Of a stretch of DNA of 51,550 bases, positions 1-9,269 are shown piece by piece (position 1 is the first letter of the stretch; each line of letters begins with the position of its first letter). Below the pieces are notes generated by a model. The model saw only the letters and a program-made list of their open reading frames with translations. It had not been told where the DNA came from and did no database searches. Position numbers and translations under genes: made by a program. Source of the DNA: Rhodoferax sp. GTDB taxonomy: Bacteria > Pseudomonadota > Gammaproteobacteria > Burkholderiales > Burkholderiaceae_C. Where the stretch lies: positions 1 through 51,550 of the forward strand of contig JAUXOA010000006.1 of the NCBI GenBank assembly GCA_030682475.1. Direction: 5' to 3'.

Positions 1-4
1 GGGT

Positions 5-2236
5 TTGGCCCTGCAGGGCGATAATTTTTCCACCCTGGCGCGCTTGCGCGACGGGCTGCGCGAACGTTTTGCGCAGTCGGCGCCCGGCCAGCCAGCGCTG
101 ATTGCAGCCGGCCTGGAACGCGCCCTGCGCACCATGTGGCAACGCTGGTGCGCCGGCTTGCCAACTGAAACATTTGAGGCTTCCGTGCCGACCATGGGTA
201 AACATGCAAAAGAGATCCAGAAAAACGAGCAAGCGCAATCAGATGACACGGCAAGTCAAACATTGAAACTTGCTATTGAAATCGTAAGTGCCACCAAACT
301 TTCAGAAAATGATTTCTGGAGCAAGGCTGCGTTGGGGCTTTCGCTTCAACGTCATCTTAAACAGGACGCCAGATTGTCCGTCAATATTGCATTTGAAAAC
401 TCACGTGGCCTCTCGGAGATATTTAATGAGTACATTCATCAAGTTGCGGATGATGCCATTCTCGTCTTCATTCACGATGATGTATGGATAGATGAAGTCA
501 ATTTTTCAGATGCCGTCATTGCGGGGCTTGAAAATTTCGATGTCATTGGCGTTGCTGGCAATCGCCGCAGGGTGCCCAATCAACCGGCTTGGGCGTTTAT
601 AGACAATCAATTGACCTGGGACGATAAGTCCAATTTAAGTGGTCGTATTGCAAACGGAAAAAATGCCTATGGTCAGGTATCAGATTTTGGTACTGTACCG
701 GCTGAATGTGAGCTAGTGGACGGTATTTTTCTTGCCGCCAAAAAAAGTAGTTTGAAACAAAATATGGTGCAATTCGATGCCCAGTTTGACTTCCATTTTT
801 ATGATATGGATTTCTGCCGCAGTGCAAGAAAAGCCGGGCTAAGGCTTGGCACATGGCCCGTCAATCTGACGCACCAGAGTGGTGGTTCTTTCGGTAGCAA
901 GAACTGGAACGCCAAGTATCAACGCTACCTGAATAAGTGGGAAGCGCCTGCTGCCAGTAATGGTATAACGCTTTCTCCGCATGAACTTAGCGATAAAGAA
1001 CAGGAACTGCAGCAGGCGATAAATGATGTGTTGCAAACGGCTTTGAGTCATCAAAATGATGGCCAGTTAAAACAGGCAGAACATATTTACCTTGAAATTC
1101 TCAAAATCCAACCAAAACACGCGGCTGCGAATCATGCCCTGGGGTTAATGGAAATTAATTTGATCGGTGCCCTTGCTGCCTTGCCGAGACTGAAAATTGC
1201 AGTCATCGAAAAACCAGAGAATGAACCATTCTGGGTCAGTTATATTGACGCACTCATGCAGTCTGGGCCTGCAGATAGCGTAGCCGATGCCTTGGAATTA
1301 GGGCTAAAGTATGGACTCAGGAGCGAGACTGCACAAGCATTGGCAGCAGACTTTGTGACAATTCTTGAATCCAAGATGGCATCGCGCCAAGACTTAGCCG
1401 CTGCCCCCGCCATCGGCATTCATATTCATCAAATATATTACTCGAAACAGACGCAGCGCGACAATGATAGCGGCTTCATCGGTCTCGATAACCTCGCTAA
1501 CCCGCGGCCGGATTGGAGCGAGTATTGGTCAATCAGGAACTACCTGCAGAAAACCCCTCTAAATGAAGACGGATACTATGGATTTTTCTCTCCGAGATTC
1601 AAGTCCAAGACCAACCTGGATGCCGCCGCCGTTCATGAATTTGTAAATGCATTCTCGGATGAAGCGGACGTGTTTTTGTTTTCCCCGTACTTCGATCAGA
1701 GCGCTTTCTTCCTCAATGTCTTCGAACAGGGCGAACGTGGGCATCCGGGTATCATGACCACATTCCAGGCTTGCGTCGCGATGATTGCACCTGACGTGAA
1801 TCTGGCGACATTGGTGATGGACTCCCGGAATACCGTATATTGCAACTACATCGTGGCGAAACCGGCCTTCTGGAAAGTCTGGCTAGAAAGCTGCGAGCTT
1901 ATTTTTGCTATCGCCGAGGAGAACAAGAGCGTGCTGGCATTGAGCCTCAATACCAGTACCAAATACCATGGCGGTGTCGCACCGAACAAGGTTTTTGTAA
2001 TCGAACGGATCGCCTCACTCTTGTTAAGCACACAGCCGCATTGGAAGATGAAAGCTTACTATCCGACGCGGCTACCGTATTCGAAAACGACTATTGCAAA
2101 ATATCCGCATGAATTGTTGCTAATGGATGCCTTGAAGATTGCAAGTGTCTCGCAGGCGTACCCAGATCAATACTTGTCTATGTTTTCACAGATCAGACAG
2201 TCGATTTTGAGTAGTATAGAAAAAGCAAAAAGTTGA
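5..2236 (+). CDS. Multidomain glycosyltransferase with GT41-type tail, GT2-like domain and TPR (5' end outside window)
   Basis: The reading frame is open to the left edge and the first codon here is TTG, so this is almost certainly the C-terminal part of a longer protein. Residues 1 to about 60 resemble the end of SPINDLY/O-GlcNAc-transferase-like (GT41) proteins found beside flagellin genes (motifs GLERALRTMW, WCAGLP). Residues about 85-320 form a GT-A-like glycosyltransferase domain with an acidic IHDDVW motif near residue 156 and a second DMDFC motif. Residues about 345-455 are a TPR-like helical module almost identical to the start of the next gene. The last 270 residues are a domain I cannot name (motifs PRPDWSEYW, MDSRNTVYCNY). 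Base composition is more AT-rich than the housekeeping genes, suggesting transfer. Role in flagellin or surface glycan transfer is inferred from context; the domain fusion is seen directly. Confidence 0.75.
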   Translation: MALQGDNFSTLARLRDGLRERFAQSAPGQPALIAAGLERALRTMWQRWCAGLPTETFEASVPTMGKHAKEIQKNEQAQSDDTASQTLKLAIEIVSATKLSENDFWSKAALGLSLQRHLKQDARLSVNIAFENSRGLSEIFNEYIHQVADDAILVFIHDDVWIDEVNFSDAVIAGLENFDVIGVAGNRRRVPNQPAWAFIDNQLTWDDKSNLSGRIANGKNAYGQVSDFGTVPAECELVDGIFLAAKKSSLKQNMVQFDAQFDFHFYDMDFCRSARKAGLRLGTWPVNLTHQSGGSFGSKNWNAKYQRYLNKWEAPAASNGITLSPHELSDKEQELQQAINDVLQTALSHQNDGQLKQAEHIYLEILKIQPKHAAANHALGLMEINLIGALAALPRLKIAVIEKPENEPFWVSYIDALMQSGPADSVADALELGLKYGLRSETAQALAADFVTILESKMASRQDLAAAPAIGIHIHQIYYSKQTQRDNDSGFIGLDNLANPRPDWSEYWSIRNYLQKTPLNEDGYYGFFSPRFKSKTNLDAAAVHEFVNAFSDEADVFLFSPYFDQSAFFLNVFEQGERGHPGIMTTFQACVAMIAPDVNLATLVMDSRNTVYCNYIVAKPAFWKVWLESCELIFAIAEENKSVLALSLNTSTKYHGGVAPNKVFVIERIASLLLSTQPHWKMKAYYPTRLPYSKTTIAKYPHELLLMDALKIASVSQAYPDQYLSMFSQIRQSILSSIEKAKS
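1052..1373 (+). repeat. 322-bp duplicated TPR module, copy 1
   Basis: This stretch of the first glycosyltransferase gene matches 2362-2683 in the next gene at a constant offset of 1310 bases with only scattered substitutions and no indel that I can see. Both copies are in frame and encode the same helical module (QPKHAAANHALG, then a segment ending near FV). The unit is a recent intragenic duplication or a shared swapped module. Confidence 0.9.
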
Positions 2237-2328
2237 TGGCGATCATCATTATTTTGTGGCGCAAGTTACAGATTAATATCTTGCAGATATTTATATTACA
2301 GTGCAACATTTTACCAAAAGAGTAAAAA

Positions 2329-3762
2329 ATGAATAATCTCTTACAAAAAGCTTTGGAACTCCAAAATAATGGTCAAATAGAACAGGCAAAACATATTTAC
2401 CTTGAAATTCTCAAAATCCAGCCAAAACACGCGGCTGCGAACCATGCCCTGGGGTTAATGGAAATTAATTTGATCGGCGCCCTTGCTGCCTTGCCAAGGC
2501 TGGAAATTGCGGTCATGGAAAAACCAGAAAATGAACAATTCTGGGTCAGTTATATTGGCGCACTCATGCAGTCTGGGCCTGCAGATAGCGTAGCTGATGC
2601 TCTGGAATTAGGGCTAAAGTACGGGCTCAGCACCGAGACTGCACAAACGTTGACAGCAAATTTTGTAGCAGGGCTTGAATCCAGTGGAAATGAGCAACAG
2701 ATAAAACCAACATCTGCTGCCGAATATTGCGTGTCCAAAAATAACCCAGCGGACATGATTACCACGCTCATTCCTGCTTATAAGCATAAATATATTGTAG
2801 AACTACTTCTTAGCTTGACAAACCAAACATATAAGCAGTTCAGAGTAATTATTTCAGATGATAGCCCAAATGGTGAAGTGACAGCTTTACTCAAATTACC
2901 AGAACTCAGTAAAACTCTAGAGAAACTAAATCTAGAAGTCATACAAGGCCCTAGAAAAGGTGGCATGTCTAATATTGTAAACCTTATTGATTACTGGAAT
3001 GGGGCCACCCCTTTGGTACATTTTCTATTCGATGATGATTTAATTTATCCTACTTTTTATCAAACTCACTGTCTGGCGCACTCTAAAGAGAATGTTGGAC
3101 TATCAGTTAGTTATAGGTGGTATTCGAACGAATATGGCTATCCAATTTATGCAAGCACTGTCCCCAGTTTTATTAGCGCAAGTGAGAATTGCATTGATCT
3201 TCTCAACGCCCAACAATTATTTTCGTCAACAGTACCCACATGCAATAACTGGCTTGGTGAATTTTCAAATGCAGTGTTAAGTTCCAATAGCGTACACCTG
3301 TTTCGGAAATCGACCATGCAAGATATTTCATACTTTGGACTCGGGGATATTGGTTTATTTCTTCAAACATCCTGTTCATCTAATGTGGCGTTAATTAAGA
3401 ATTATCTAGGTAGTTTCAGACAAAATCCGCAACAAAACAGCATGAACCTTGAATCTGTAGCTTTAAAAGCTGGGCATATTGCTTGGATAGCATTAGCCCT
3501 GGCTGGTTTTAAATCTGGACACATTAGTGAAAACCAATTACAGCAAACAGTTGACACGATAAAAGAACCCATTTTCGCGCGATACAAAAACTCACAAGAT
3601 ATGCAGGGATTTATTATCTTTCTTAAAACTCATACGGCTCACATAGCTAATACAGCCAAGTTTGAAAAAAATTTTACTGAACTATGGAATCAGTTTTTAA
3701 CATGCGATGATTGGTCGTTCTCTCAAAAGCAAAAGAATAAAATTTTTGAAACGATTGTCTGA
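2329..3762 (+). CDS. TPR-GT2 family glycosyltransferase
   Basis: A 477-residue protein. Residues 1-118 are the TPR-like module shared with the upstream gene. From about residue 142 there is a family 2 glycosyltransferase domain: TTLIPAYKH start, IISDDSP nucleotide-binding acidic pair, and FLFDDDL as the likely DxD metal site near residue 228. No signal peptide or membrane segment is visible, so it acts in the cytoplasm. It lies 92 bp after the preceding gene in an AT-rich gap, and its codon use is AT-rich, unlike the flagellar genes, suggesting horizontal origin. A likely role is transfer of sugar onto flagellin or onto the first sugar, inferred from the neighbouring amino-sugar operon and flagellin locus. 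The exact substrate cannot be read from sequence. Confidence 0.85.
   Translation: MNNLLQKALELQNNGQIEQAKHIYLEILKIQPKHAAANHALGLMEINLIGALAALPRLEIAVMEKPENEQFWVSYIGALMQSGPADSVADALELGLKYGLSTETAQTLTANFVAGLESSGNEQQIKPTSAAEYCVSKNNPADMITTLIPAYKHKYIVELLLSLTNQTYKQFRVIISDDSPNGEVTALLKLPELSKTLEKLNLEVIQGPRKGGMSNIVNLIDYWNGATPLVHFLFDDDLIYPTFYQTHCLAHSKENVGLSVSYRWYSNEYGYPIYASTVPSFISASENCIDLLNAQQLFSSTVPTCNNWLGEFSNAVLSSNSVHLFRKSTMQDISYFGLGDIGLFLQTSCSSNVALIKNYLGSFRQNPQQNSMNLESVALKAGHIAWIALALAGFKSGHISENQLQQTVDTIKEPIFARYKNSQDMQGFIIFLKTHTAHIANTAKFEKNFTELWNQFLTCDDWSFSQKQKNKIFETIV
2362..2683 (+). repeat. 322-bp duplicated TPR module, copy 2
   Basis: Partner of 1052-1373; see that entry. In this gene the module sits at the very N-terminus, whereas in the first gene it is internal, so the module is shared as a mobile adaptor between two different glycosyltransferase catalytic domains. 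Confidence 0.9.
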
Positions 3763-3823
3763 TGTCTGAATGTGAGGAAAGGCGCAACGCGGGATGCTAG
3801 TGCGTGCAATATTGCCTTACAAC

Positions 3824-4927
3824 TCAAACACGCGTTGCGTGCTTGACGGCGCTTATCACTGACGCCAATTGCCGCATATCCATGTGTGGCCCGATCGGCA
3901 AGCTAATCACCTCTTGGTGAATTTTCTCGGCAATCGGGAATGCACCCACGCCGTAGCCCAGTTCGGCATAAGCCCCTTGAAGATGAGGCGGAGTCGGGTA
4001 GTGAATCAGGGTTCCAATTCCAGCTTCGCTCAATTTTTCCTGAAGCTGATCGCGTTGTTTATGGCGCACAACAAAAAGATGCCATACCGGATCGGCCCAC
4101 TCTGGCGCATGGGGCAGAACAACTAGGCAAGCGGATAATGCGCTCAGATATTCATGGGCAAACACTTTGCGGTGCCCGTTCCATTCGTCCAGATGCGCCA
4201 ATTTGACGCGCAGGATGGCGGCTTGCAGCGGGTCCAACCGGCTGTTGTAGCCCTGCACCTCATTTACATACTTCACGCGTGAGCCGTAGTTGCGCAGCAC
4301 GCGGATGCGGTCCGCCAGTTGCGCGTTGTTAGTCGTTACCGCGCCGCCGTCGCCCATGGCGCCTAGATTTTTCCCGGGGTAAAAGCTCCAGGCCACGGCG
4401 TCGCCATGCGCGCCCAGGCGCTGGCCTTTGTAGCGCGCGCCATGCGCTTGCGCGCCGTCTTCCAGCACTTTTAGTGCGTGCTTTCGTGCAATAGCCAGGA
4501 TCGGGTCCATGTCAGCCGGTTGGCCGTACAGGTGCACGGGCAGGATGACGCGGGTAGCAGGTGTAATGGCCGCCTCGATGCGGGCCGGGTCAATGTTGTA
4601 GGTGCGCGCATCCGGCTCCACCGGCACCGGCGTGGCCCCGCACTGGCTGACAGCCAGCCAGGTGGCGATGTAAGTGTTGCTGGGCACGATGACTTCATCA
4701 CCCGGCCCCACGTCCATGGCGCGCAAGGCAAGGTGCAGGGCGTCCAGGCCGTTGGCTACGCCTACAGCATAAGTTGCGCCGCAGTAGCTGGCAAATTCGC
4801 CTTCAAACGCTTCGACTTCCGGCCCGCCGATGTGGCAGCCAGACGCCAGGGAACGGACAACGGCGGCGTCAATCTCGGGTTGCAGCTCGCGGTAAGCCGC
4901 GCCCAGGTCTAAAAATGGAGTATTCAT
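3824..4927 (-). CDS. fdtB: dTDP-3-amino-3,6-dideoxyhexose transaminase (DegT/DnrJ family)
   Basis: A 367-residue PLP-dependent sugar aminotransferase of the DegT/DnrJ/EryC1 fold. The pyridoxal lysine is K186 in [10 protein letters not shown], with the cofactor aspartate in EDGAQAHGA (D157) and the glycine-rich GDGGA motif after it. The family closest in feel is FdtB/QdtB, which puts an amino group on C3 of a dTDP-3-keto-6-deoxyhexose. The start chosen is the ATG that overlaps the fdtA stop codon as ATGA; an in-frame ATG nine bases earlier is less likely. It follows fdtA directly, so ketoisomerisation and transamination are co-expressed. The first ~95 bases of the coding region recur at 11846-11940. 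It could alternatively be a C4 aminotransferase, but pairing with an FdtA-type isomerase argues for C3. Confidence 0.85.
   Translation of the reverse strand: MNTPFLDLGAAYRELQPEIDAAVVRSLASGCHIGGPEVEAFEGEFASYCGATYAVGVANGLDALHLALRAMDVGPGDEVIVPSNTYIATWLAVSQCGATPVPVEPDARTYNIDPARIEAAITPATRVILPVHLYGQPADMDPILAIARKHALKVLEDGAQAHGARYKGQRLGAHGDAVAWSFYPGKNLGAMGDGGAVTTNNAQLADRIRVLRNYGSRVKYVNEVQGYNSRLDPLQAAILRVKLAHLDEWNGHRKVFAHEYLSALSACLVVLPHAPEWADPVWHLFVVRHKQRDQLQEKLSEAGIGTLIHYPTPPHLQGAYAELGYGVGAFPIAEKIHQEVISLPIGPHMDMRQLASVISAVKHATRV
4824..4918 (-). repeat. 95-bp repeat at fdtB 5' end, copy 1
   Basis: Identical, as far as I can read, to 11846-11940, in the same orientation. It covers about codons 4-35 of fdtB. 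Identity stops abruptly on both sides, which marks recombination breakpoints rather than general homology. Confidence 0.92.
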
Positions 4928-5334
4928 GCATGCCACCGTGCGCGCATGAAGTCTGCGTAGTCGCGGTAATAGTCTGCTTCGTCATATCTATTGGAGGCCA
5001 GCACCATACAGACAGAGCCGGATGAGAAGTTATCCAACTCGCGCCAGATCATGGGGCAGACATACAAGCCGTTGTACGATCGACTGAGGTGCACGCGTTT
5101 CTTGTTGGCACCGTCATCCAGCACGACATCGAAGCTGCCCGACATGGCAATGATGAACTGGTGCAGTCCCTTGTGTGCATGTCCGCCACGCTCGGAGCCA
5201 CCCGGCACGTCGTAGAGGTAATAGACGCGTTGGATGTCAAAGGGAATCTGATTGCCGCCTTCGACAAAGGTCAGGTTACCACGAGGGTCTGCAATTTTAG
5301 GCAGATCAATTATTTTGCAAAGGTCGATGTTCAT
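4924..5334 (-). CDS. fdtA: dTDP-4-keto-6-deoxyhexose 3,4-ketoisomerase (cupin)
   Basis: A 136-residue single-domain cupin of the FdtA/QdtA (WxcM-like) family. It moves the keto group of dTDP-4-dehydro-6-deoxyglucose from C4 to C3 so that FdtB can aminate it. The cupin metal or acid-base histidines are visible in [10 protein letters not shown] (H52, H54, H58), followed by a G-rich strand ([11 protein letters not shown]) and VCPMIWRE. Length is normal for the family. It overlaps fdtB by 4 bp (ATGA), a translational coupling arrangement. The dTDP-glucose precursor genes (rmlA, rmlB) are not in this window and must be supplied elsewhere. The product epimer (galacto or gluco) cannot be decided by eye. 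Confidence 0.87.
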   Translation of the reverse strand: MNIDLCKIIDLPKIADPRGNLTFVEGGNQIPFDIQRVYYLYDVPGGSERGGHAHKGLHQFIIAMSGSFDVVLDDGANKKRVHLSRSYNGLYVCPMIWRELDNFSSGSVCMVLASNRYDEADYYRDYADFMRARWHA

Positions 5335-5399
5335 TGGTACGAGCTCATGGTTTGCTACTTGATTTCAAGTGTTTGTAAAAAATTTGCAAACAGAATCAA

Positions 5400-6740
5400 T
5401 TACTCACGACGGATTTTCTTTTGCCGAGCACTGTGCAATACATCCTCGGTCAGCACCACTTTGGCAGGAACCTTAAAAGAAGCCAGTTTGGCCAGGCATG
5501 CCAGTCGAACCCGTTTTTTAACGCTCTCTACGACTTCCGGCTGATCCAGCACAATTTTGGCCACCACAATCTGACCGAGCAAGCTATGCGTTTCACCGAA
5601 CACGGCGACATCCTGCACATTTTCCATATCGAGAATTACGCTTTCGACTTCTGCCGGATAAACCTTTTGACCGCCGACGTTAATCAGGTCGGTCACGCGG
5701 CCGAGGATGCGAAAATATTCACCATCAACTTCAACCTGATCCTGCGTGTTGAACCAACCATCGGCATCGAATTCTGACGGCGCATTCAGATACCCGATCA
5801 TGGCGTACTCGGATTTAATCCACAACACATCATTGACAATTTTGGTCTGGAAGCCATCGCCACCGATGCGCACCCAGAGCGATCCGTCACTGCGCGACTG
5901 CGATCGCAATACCCCGACCTCCGACAGACCATAGGTCTGCTGCAGGCTCACGCCCGGGAAAGCCTTAATCAGGCGATCGAGCGTTGACTGCGGCATCACT
6001 TCGGTGCCGTAGGTGATGCGCTTTAACGAAGATAGATCGAAATCACTGTGCAGCTTCGACGCCATCAGCAACGTCAGGAATGAAGGCGTAGCTGGCAACA
6101 GTTCGACCTTAAAGCGCTGGATTGCGCCGCAGATTTTCACCAGGGAGCGATCCGACACGGTCACTACTGTACCGAGGCTGGCCGTGATCGCCAAAATAGT
6201 GTTGATACCACCGAAATGGTCGATCATCAGGAATGGAATGGCGACCACCGCCTGACGCTGTTTACGGAATTTTTCCACGACAAGGTTGAAGTCGTGCAGG
6301 ATGCCCTTCGGCTTGCCGGTCGATCCGGATGAAAACAGCACCAGCCCAGGCGAGCCGCGCTCCCGAAAACTTGCCAGCAACGCATTGTCCGATGCGATCA
6401 GGCGCGGAGTGATGGTGGCGTCGATGCCATCGGCTGCGAATTCGATATACCAGTCGCAGCCCGAAACACCGAGCGCGACTGATTCTTCGATCACAGAATT
6501 CTTGGTCAGCGGGATCACGATACTTCCGTTTTGCGCCAGTGCGAGCAACAGGCAAAACACTTCGGGCGAGTAATCCCCCAGCACCACTACTGCATCACCT
6601 CGGTGGATGCCGACAGCATCAATCCGGCTGCGCAAGGCTGCGATAGTGACAAGCACCTCACCATAAGTGACCTCGCGACCCTCGTGAATAAACGCGCATT
6701 TATTCGATTCAGTCCGAAAACGATCAAATAACCAGTTCAT
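5400..6740 (-). CDS. AMP-dependent acyl-CoA/acyl-ACP ligase
   Basis: A 446-residue member of the ANL (acyl-adenylate-forming) superfamily. The P-loop FSSGSTGKPKG lies at 136-146, the A5 motif is YGLSEVG, and the A7 region is ILGRVTDLINVGG with YPAEVES downstream. The C-terminal catalytic lysine region is present but altered (ARQKKIRR at the very end instead of the usual TGKI). The protein is about 60-100 residues shorter than typical acyl-CoA synthetases. It activates a carboxylic acid with ATP and loads it on CoA or on the carrier protein encoded 3 kb upstream. A good ribosome site (AAGGAAAAT) precedes the ATG. Context points to a role in decorating the FdtAB amino sugar. Substrate is unknown. 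Confidence 0.8.
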   Translation of the reverse strand: MNWLFDRFRTESNKCAFIHEGREVTYGEVLVTIAALRSRIDAVGIHRGDAVVVLGDYSPEVFCLLLALAQNGSIVIPLTKNSVIEESVALGVSGCDWYIEFAADGIDATITPRLIASDNALLASFRERGSPGLVLFSSGSTGKPKGILHDFNLVVEKFRKQRQAVVAIPFLMIDHFGGINTILAITASLGTVVTVSDRSLVKICGAIQRFKVELLPATPSFLTLLMASKLHSDFDLSSLKRITYGTEVMPQSTLDRLIKAFPGVSLQQTYGLSEVGVLRSQSRSDGSLWVRIGGDGFQTKIVNDVLWIKSEYAMIGYLNAPSEFDADGWFNTQDQVEVDGEYFRILGRVTDLINVGGQKVYPAEVESVILDMENVQDVAVFGETHSLLGQIVVAKIVLDQPEVVESVKKRVRLACLAKLASFKVPAKVVLTEDVLHSARQKKIRRE

Positions 6741-6792
6741 ATTTTCCTTATCCTCTTGTATTCCAAACTTGTTTATTCAAATGCACGAGTTT

Positions 6793-7803
6793 TCATTTAG
6801 TGGCTAGCAAGCTCCCCCATGAATAGCCAACTCCGAAACCGCAGAGCAACAGCCGACTCCCTTGCGGCTGGTTAGCCTGAGAAAAGTAGTCTTTAATCAG
6901 GATTGGGATCGACGACGACACTGTATTGCCGACACTTTCCAGATTTGAAAACACCTTGTCGGGGCCCACCTTCAGTTTTTTTTTGAGACTGTCCAACGCC
7001 AGTCCGCTGGCCTGATGTAGAAAGAACTGGCCGATTTGCTCAGCCTCAAGATCATTCTTTTGCAGCAATACGAACAACTGCTTGATTACCCGATCGTTAA
7101 CTAAATTTAAGACCTGCAAACCATTCATAAAGATTTTGTCGTGATAGCCAGCTTCGGTATTGGCTGAAACCGGCTGTCGATTCCCCCCCGACTTGATGAT
7201 GAATTTATCCCAGCCCTTGCCATCCGATGCGCATTGAAAATCATCAAATGAGCCAATTAGTGGTTCGGCTTTACATTGGTCGGCAAAGCCGATCCATGAA
7301 GCCGAAGCGCCATCACCGAACAGCATTCGGGTTGAACGGTCGCTGTCTGCAATATATTTTGAATATGTGTCTGCTGTAACCAGGAGCACGTTCTTAGCTA
7401 CACCGGTCTTGATAAAACTGGACGCCATTAGCAGCCCGTAGATATAGCCCGAACAAGCCAGGCTGTAATCGAAAGCCAGAAGATTATTCTGCAACTCTAG
7501 GTCGCGCTGAAGTAGGAATGCATTGGAAGGCATCACATAGTCGGGCGATTGGGTACAGAAAATGATTGCATCGACTTTGTCCCTTAATGATGGGTGCTTG
7601 TCGAACAATTTTTTGACTGCGATCAACGCGAGGTCGTAGGCCGTTTCATCAGGCCGAGCAATTCGCCTTCTGAAGACGCCTGTGCGTTTTTCAGTCTGTT
7701 CGACACGCCATTCCGGAAAGCTAGCCTGGAAATCAGCATTTGTAACTACTTGATCAGGCAAATGGTATTCAATATCCAACAGAGAACCTGGAAATTGTTT
7801 CAC
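6793..7803 (-). CDS. 3-oxoacyl-ACP synthase III-like condensing enzyme
   Basis: A 336-residue thiolase-fold protein of the FabH type. The catalytic triad is complete: C117 in SLACSG, H263 in FLHQASG and N293 in VGNTVSSS. The GDGAS turn (164-168) is also present. FabH-type enzymes condense a CoA-linked primer with malonyl-ACP. Here, next to a private acyl carrier protein, a reductase and a GNAT acyltransferase, it probably builds a short 3-oxoacyl chain such as acetoacetyl-ACP for sugar N-acylation rather than feeding bulk fatty acid synthesis. That assignment is inference. The start is a GTG; I see no better upstream or internal start. The gene is in the same operon orientation as its neighbours. 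Confidence 0.83.
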   Translation of the reverse strand: MKQFPGSLLDIEYHLPDQVVTNADFQASFPEWRVEQTEKRTGVFRRRIARPDETAYDLALIAVKKLFDKHPSLRDKVDAIIFCTQSPDYVMPSNAFLLQRDLELQNNLLAFDYSLACSGYIYGLLMASSFIKTGVAKNVLLVTADTYSKYIADSDRSTRMLFGDGASASWIGFADQCKAEPLIGSFDDFQCASDGKGWDKFIIKSGGNRQPVSANTEAGYHDKIFMNGLQVLNLVNDRVIKQLFVLLQKNDLEAEQIGQFFLHQASGLALDSLKKKLKVGPDKVFSNLESVGNTVSSSIPILIKDYFSQANQPQGSRLLLCGFGVGYSWGSLLATK

Positions 7804-7872
7804 AATTAAATCTCTAATTTCTTTATCTTAGTAAAGAATTTCAACAAATATGTAGATTGGTTGAGCATCTCG

Positions 7873-8547
7873 TTATGCCTCGATCATCCCTAAAAACTTC
7901 AATAACGCGCGGTTCCCGCTGCGGATCGACGCACCGTCGGCCGCATTGCCGTGTCCGGGATAAATTATGCGGTGGGCAGTCAATCGATCCCACAGCCCGC
8001 GAATGCTTTGTTTGAGGGTGGCAGCATCTTCGCCTGGCAGTGATGACAAGCCGACGCCGTGGCTGTAAATTGTGTCACCGGTGAACCAGGCGCTGCCGAA
8101 TTCGATGACGCAGGAGCCCGGTGTATGACCCGGTGCAGCCAAGTAAGTTAACGGCCTGCCGTCAATATCAATGCTGAAGCCATCCTCGATGTAGGTGACC
8201 TCGGGTAGTACGATTTTTTGCCGAATCTTGAGGGCCATTAGCAGAAAATTCGACGTCTTCAATGTATGTGCGTCGCCTTTATGCATGAAGACCTCGCAGC
8301 CGTACTTTTTCTGGAAGTAGGCGGCACTGCCGGCATGATCGAAATGCCCGTGCGTGCAGAACACCTGGTGCGGACGTAAACCGCGTTCGGCAATCTCGGC
8401 ATCGATGGCCGGACCATCCAGACCGGCATCGATCAGGATGCAACCGCCCGGCACCTCGGCCTCGCAAAAATAGGCGTTGGACGGGAAAGCGCCGCTGGTG
8501 ACACACCAGACCGCGCCACCGCCCCAATTGCCTGCCAGGGTCGCCAT
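7873..8547 (-). CDS. Metallo-beta-lactamase-fold hydrolase
   Basis: A 224-residue MBL-fold protein with the zinc motif HGHFDH (H66, H68, D70, H71), a later AAPGHTPGS histidine, GDTIY and a terminal YPGHG histidine. So all metal ligands of a glyoxalase II-like dinuclear hydrolase are present. It sits between the KAS III gene and the SDR gene, 2 bp after the SDR stop. In this context a thioesterase or acyl-release or editing role is plausible, but the fold alone does not tell the substrate. Confidence 0.78.
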   Translation of the reverse strand: MATLAGNWGGGAVWCVTSGAFPSNAYFCEAEVPGGCILIDAGLDGPAIDAEIAERGLRPHQVFCTHGHFDHAGSAAYFQKKYGCEVFMHKGDAHTLKTSNFLLMALKIRQKIVLPEVTYIEDGFSIDIDGRPLTYLAAPGHTPGSCVIEFGSAWFTGDTIYSHGVGLSSLPGEDAATLKQSIRGLWDRLTAHRIIYPGHGNAADGASIRSGNRALLKFLGMIEA

Positions 8548-8549
8548 CT

Positions 8550-9269
8550 TCAGTTCACTCCGCCCAGGTAAATTGTCTGCGCCGTGATGTAGGAACTCCG
8601 CTCAGAAGCCAAAAAGTCCAGCACGTTAAGGATGTCGTCAGGCTCGGCAAAACGGGGAATTGGCAAGCCAGCGATTACCTGGGCGATCTTGTCTTGCGGG
8701 AGCTGGGCCAGCATGTCGGTCTTGATCGCGCTCACCGCCAGCGTATTGCAGGTGATATTGAGCGGTGCCAGTTCCTTGGCCATCACATTGGCCAGCGTGG
8801 CCAGGCCTGCCTTGCAGGCCGCGTACATGGAGTCGCCGATCGGCTCCAGGCTGGCGGCCATGGAGCTGATGTTGATGATGCGTCCCCATTTCGTCTTGCG
8901 CATCATCTTCGATGCCTCACGCGATACCATGAAGGCGCCCATCAGGTTGGTATTGAGCATCGCCTGCGCTGCCGCCGGCGGCATGATCATCGCGTATTGC
9001 GAGGTCAGCACGGCCGCGTTGTTCACCACGATCTGCACCGAGTCAGTGATTTTCTTCAGCGCGGCGAAGCCCTTCTGCACCGCCATCGGATCGCCGACGT
9101 CGACCTGGAAATGCGCATATTGCGGATGCTCGAAGCTCGCTTCGCCGCGCGCAAAGCCGGCGACGCGGGCACCATGTTGCAATAAATGTTCTGCAATCAG
9201 GCGCCCCACGCCGCGTCGGCTTCCGGTCACCAGCGCGAGCTTCCCCGCGTATCTGCCGGTCTCGGTCAT
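8550..9269 (-). CDS. SDR-family 3-oxoacyl reductase-like protein
   Basis: A 239-residue classical short-chain dehydrogenase/reductase. The cofactor motif TGSRRGVG is at 15-22, the NNAA motif near 83, and the catalytic YxxxK is Y149/K153 with the serine pair in INISS. It is FabG-like. Arg at the second cofactor position suggests NADPH preference, as known for the family. Its ATG overlaps the stop of the acyl carrier protein gene by 4 bp, so the carrier and reductase are translationally coupled. The most likely reaction is reduction of a 3-oxoacyl group on that carrier to a 3-hydroxyacyl group. The alternative is a sugar keto-reductase. Confidence 0.8.
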   Translation of the reverse strand: MTETGRYAGKLALVTGSRRGVGRLIAEHLLQHGARVAGFARGEASFEHPQYAHFQVDVGDPMAVQKGFAALKKITDSVQIVVNNAAVLTSQYAMIMPPAAAQAMLNTNLMGAFMVSREASKMMRKTKWGRIINISSMAASLEPIGDSMYAACKAGLATLANVMAKELAPLNITCNTLAVSAIKTDMLAQLPQDKIAQVIAGLPIPRFAEPDDILNVLDFLASERSSYITAQTIYLGGVN

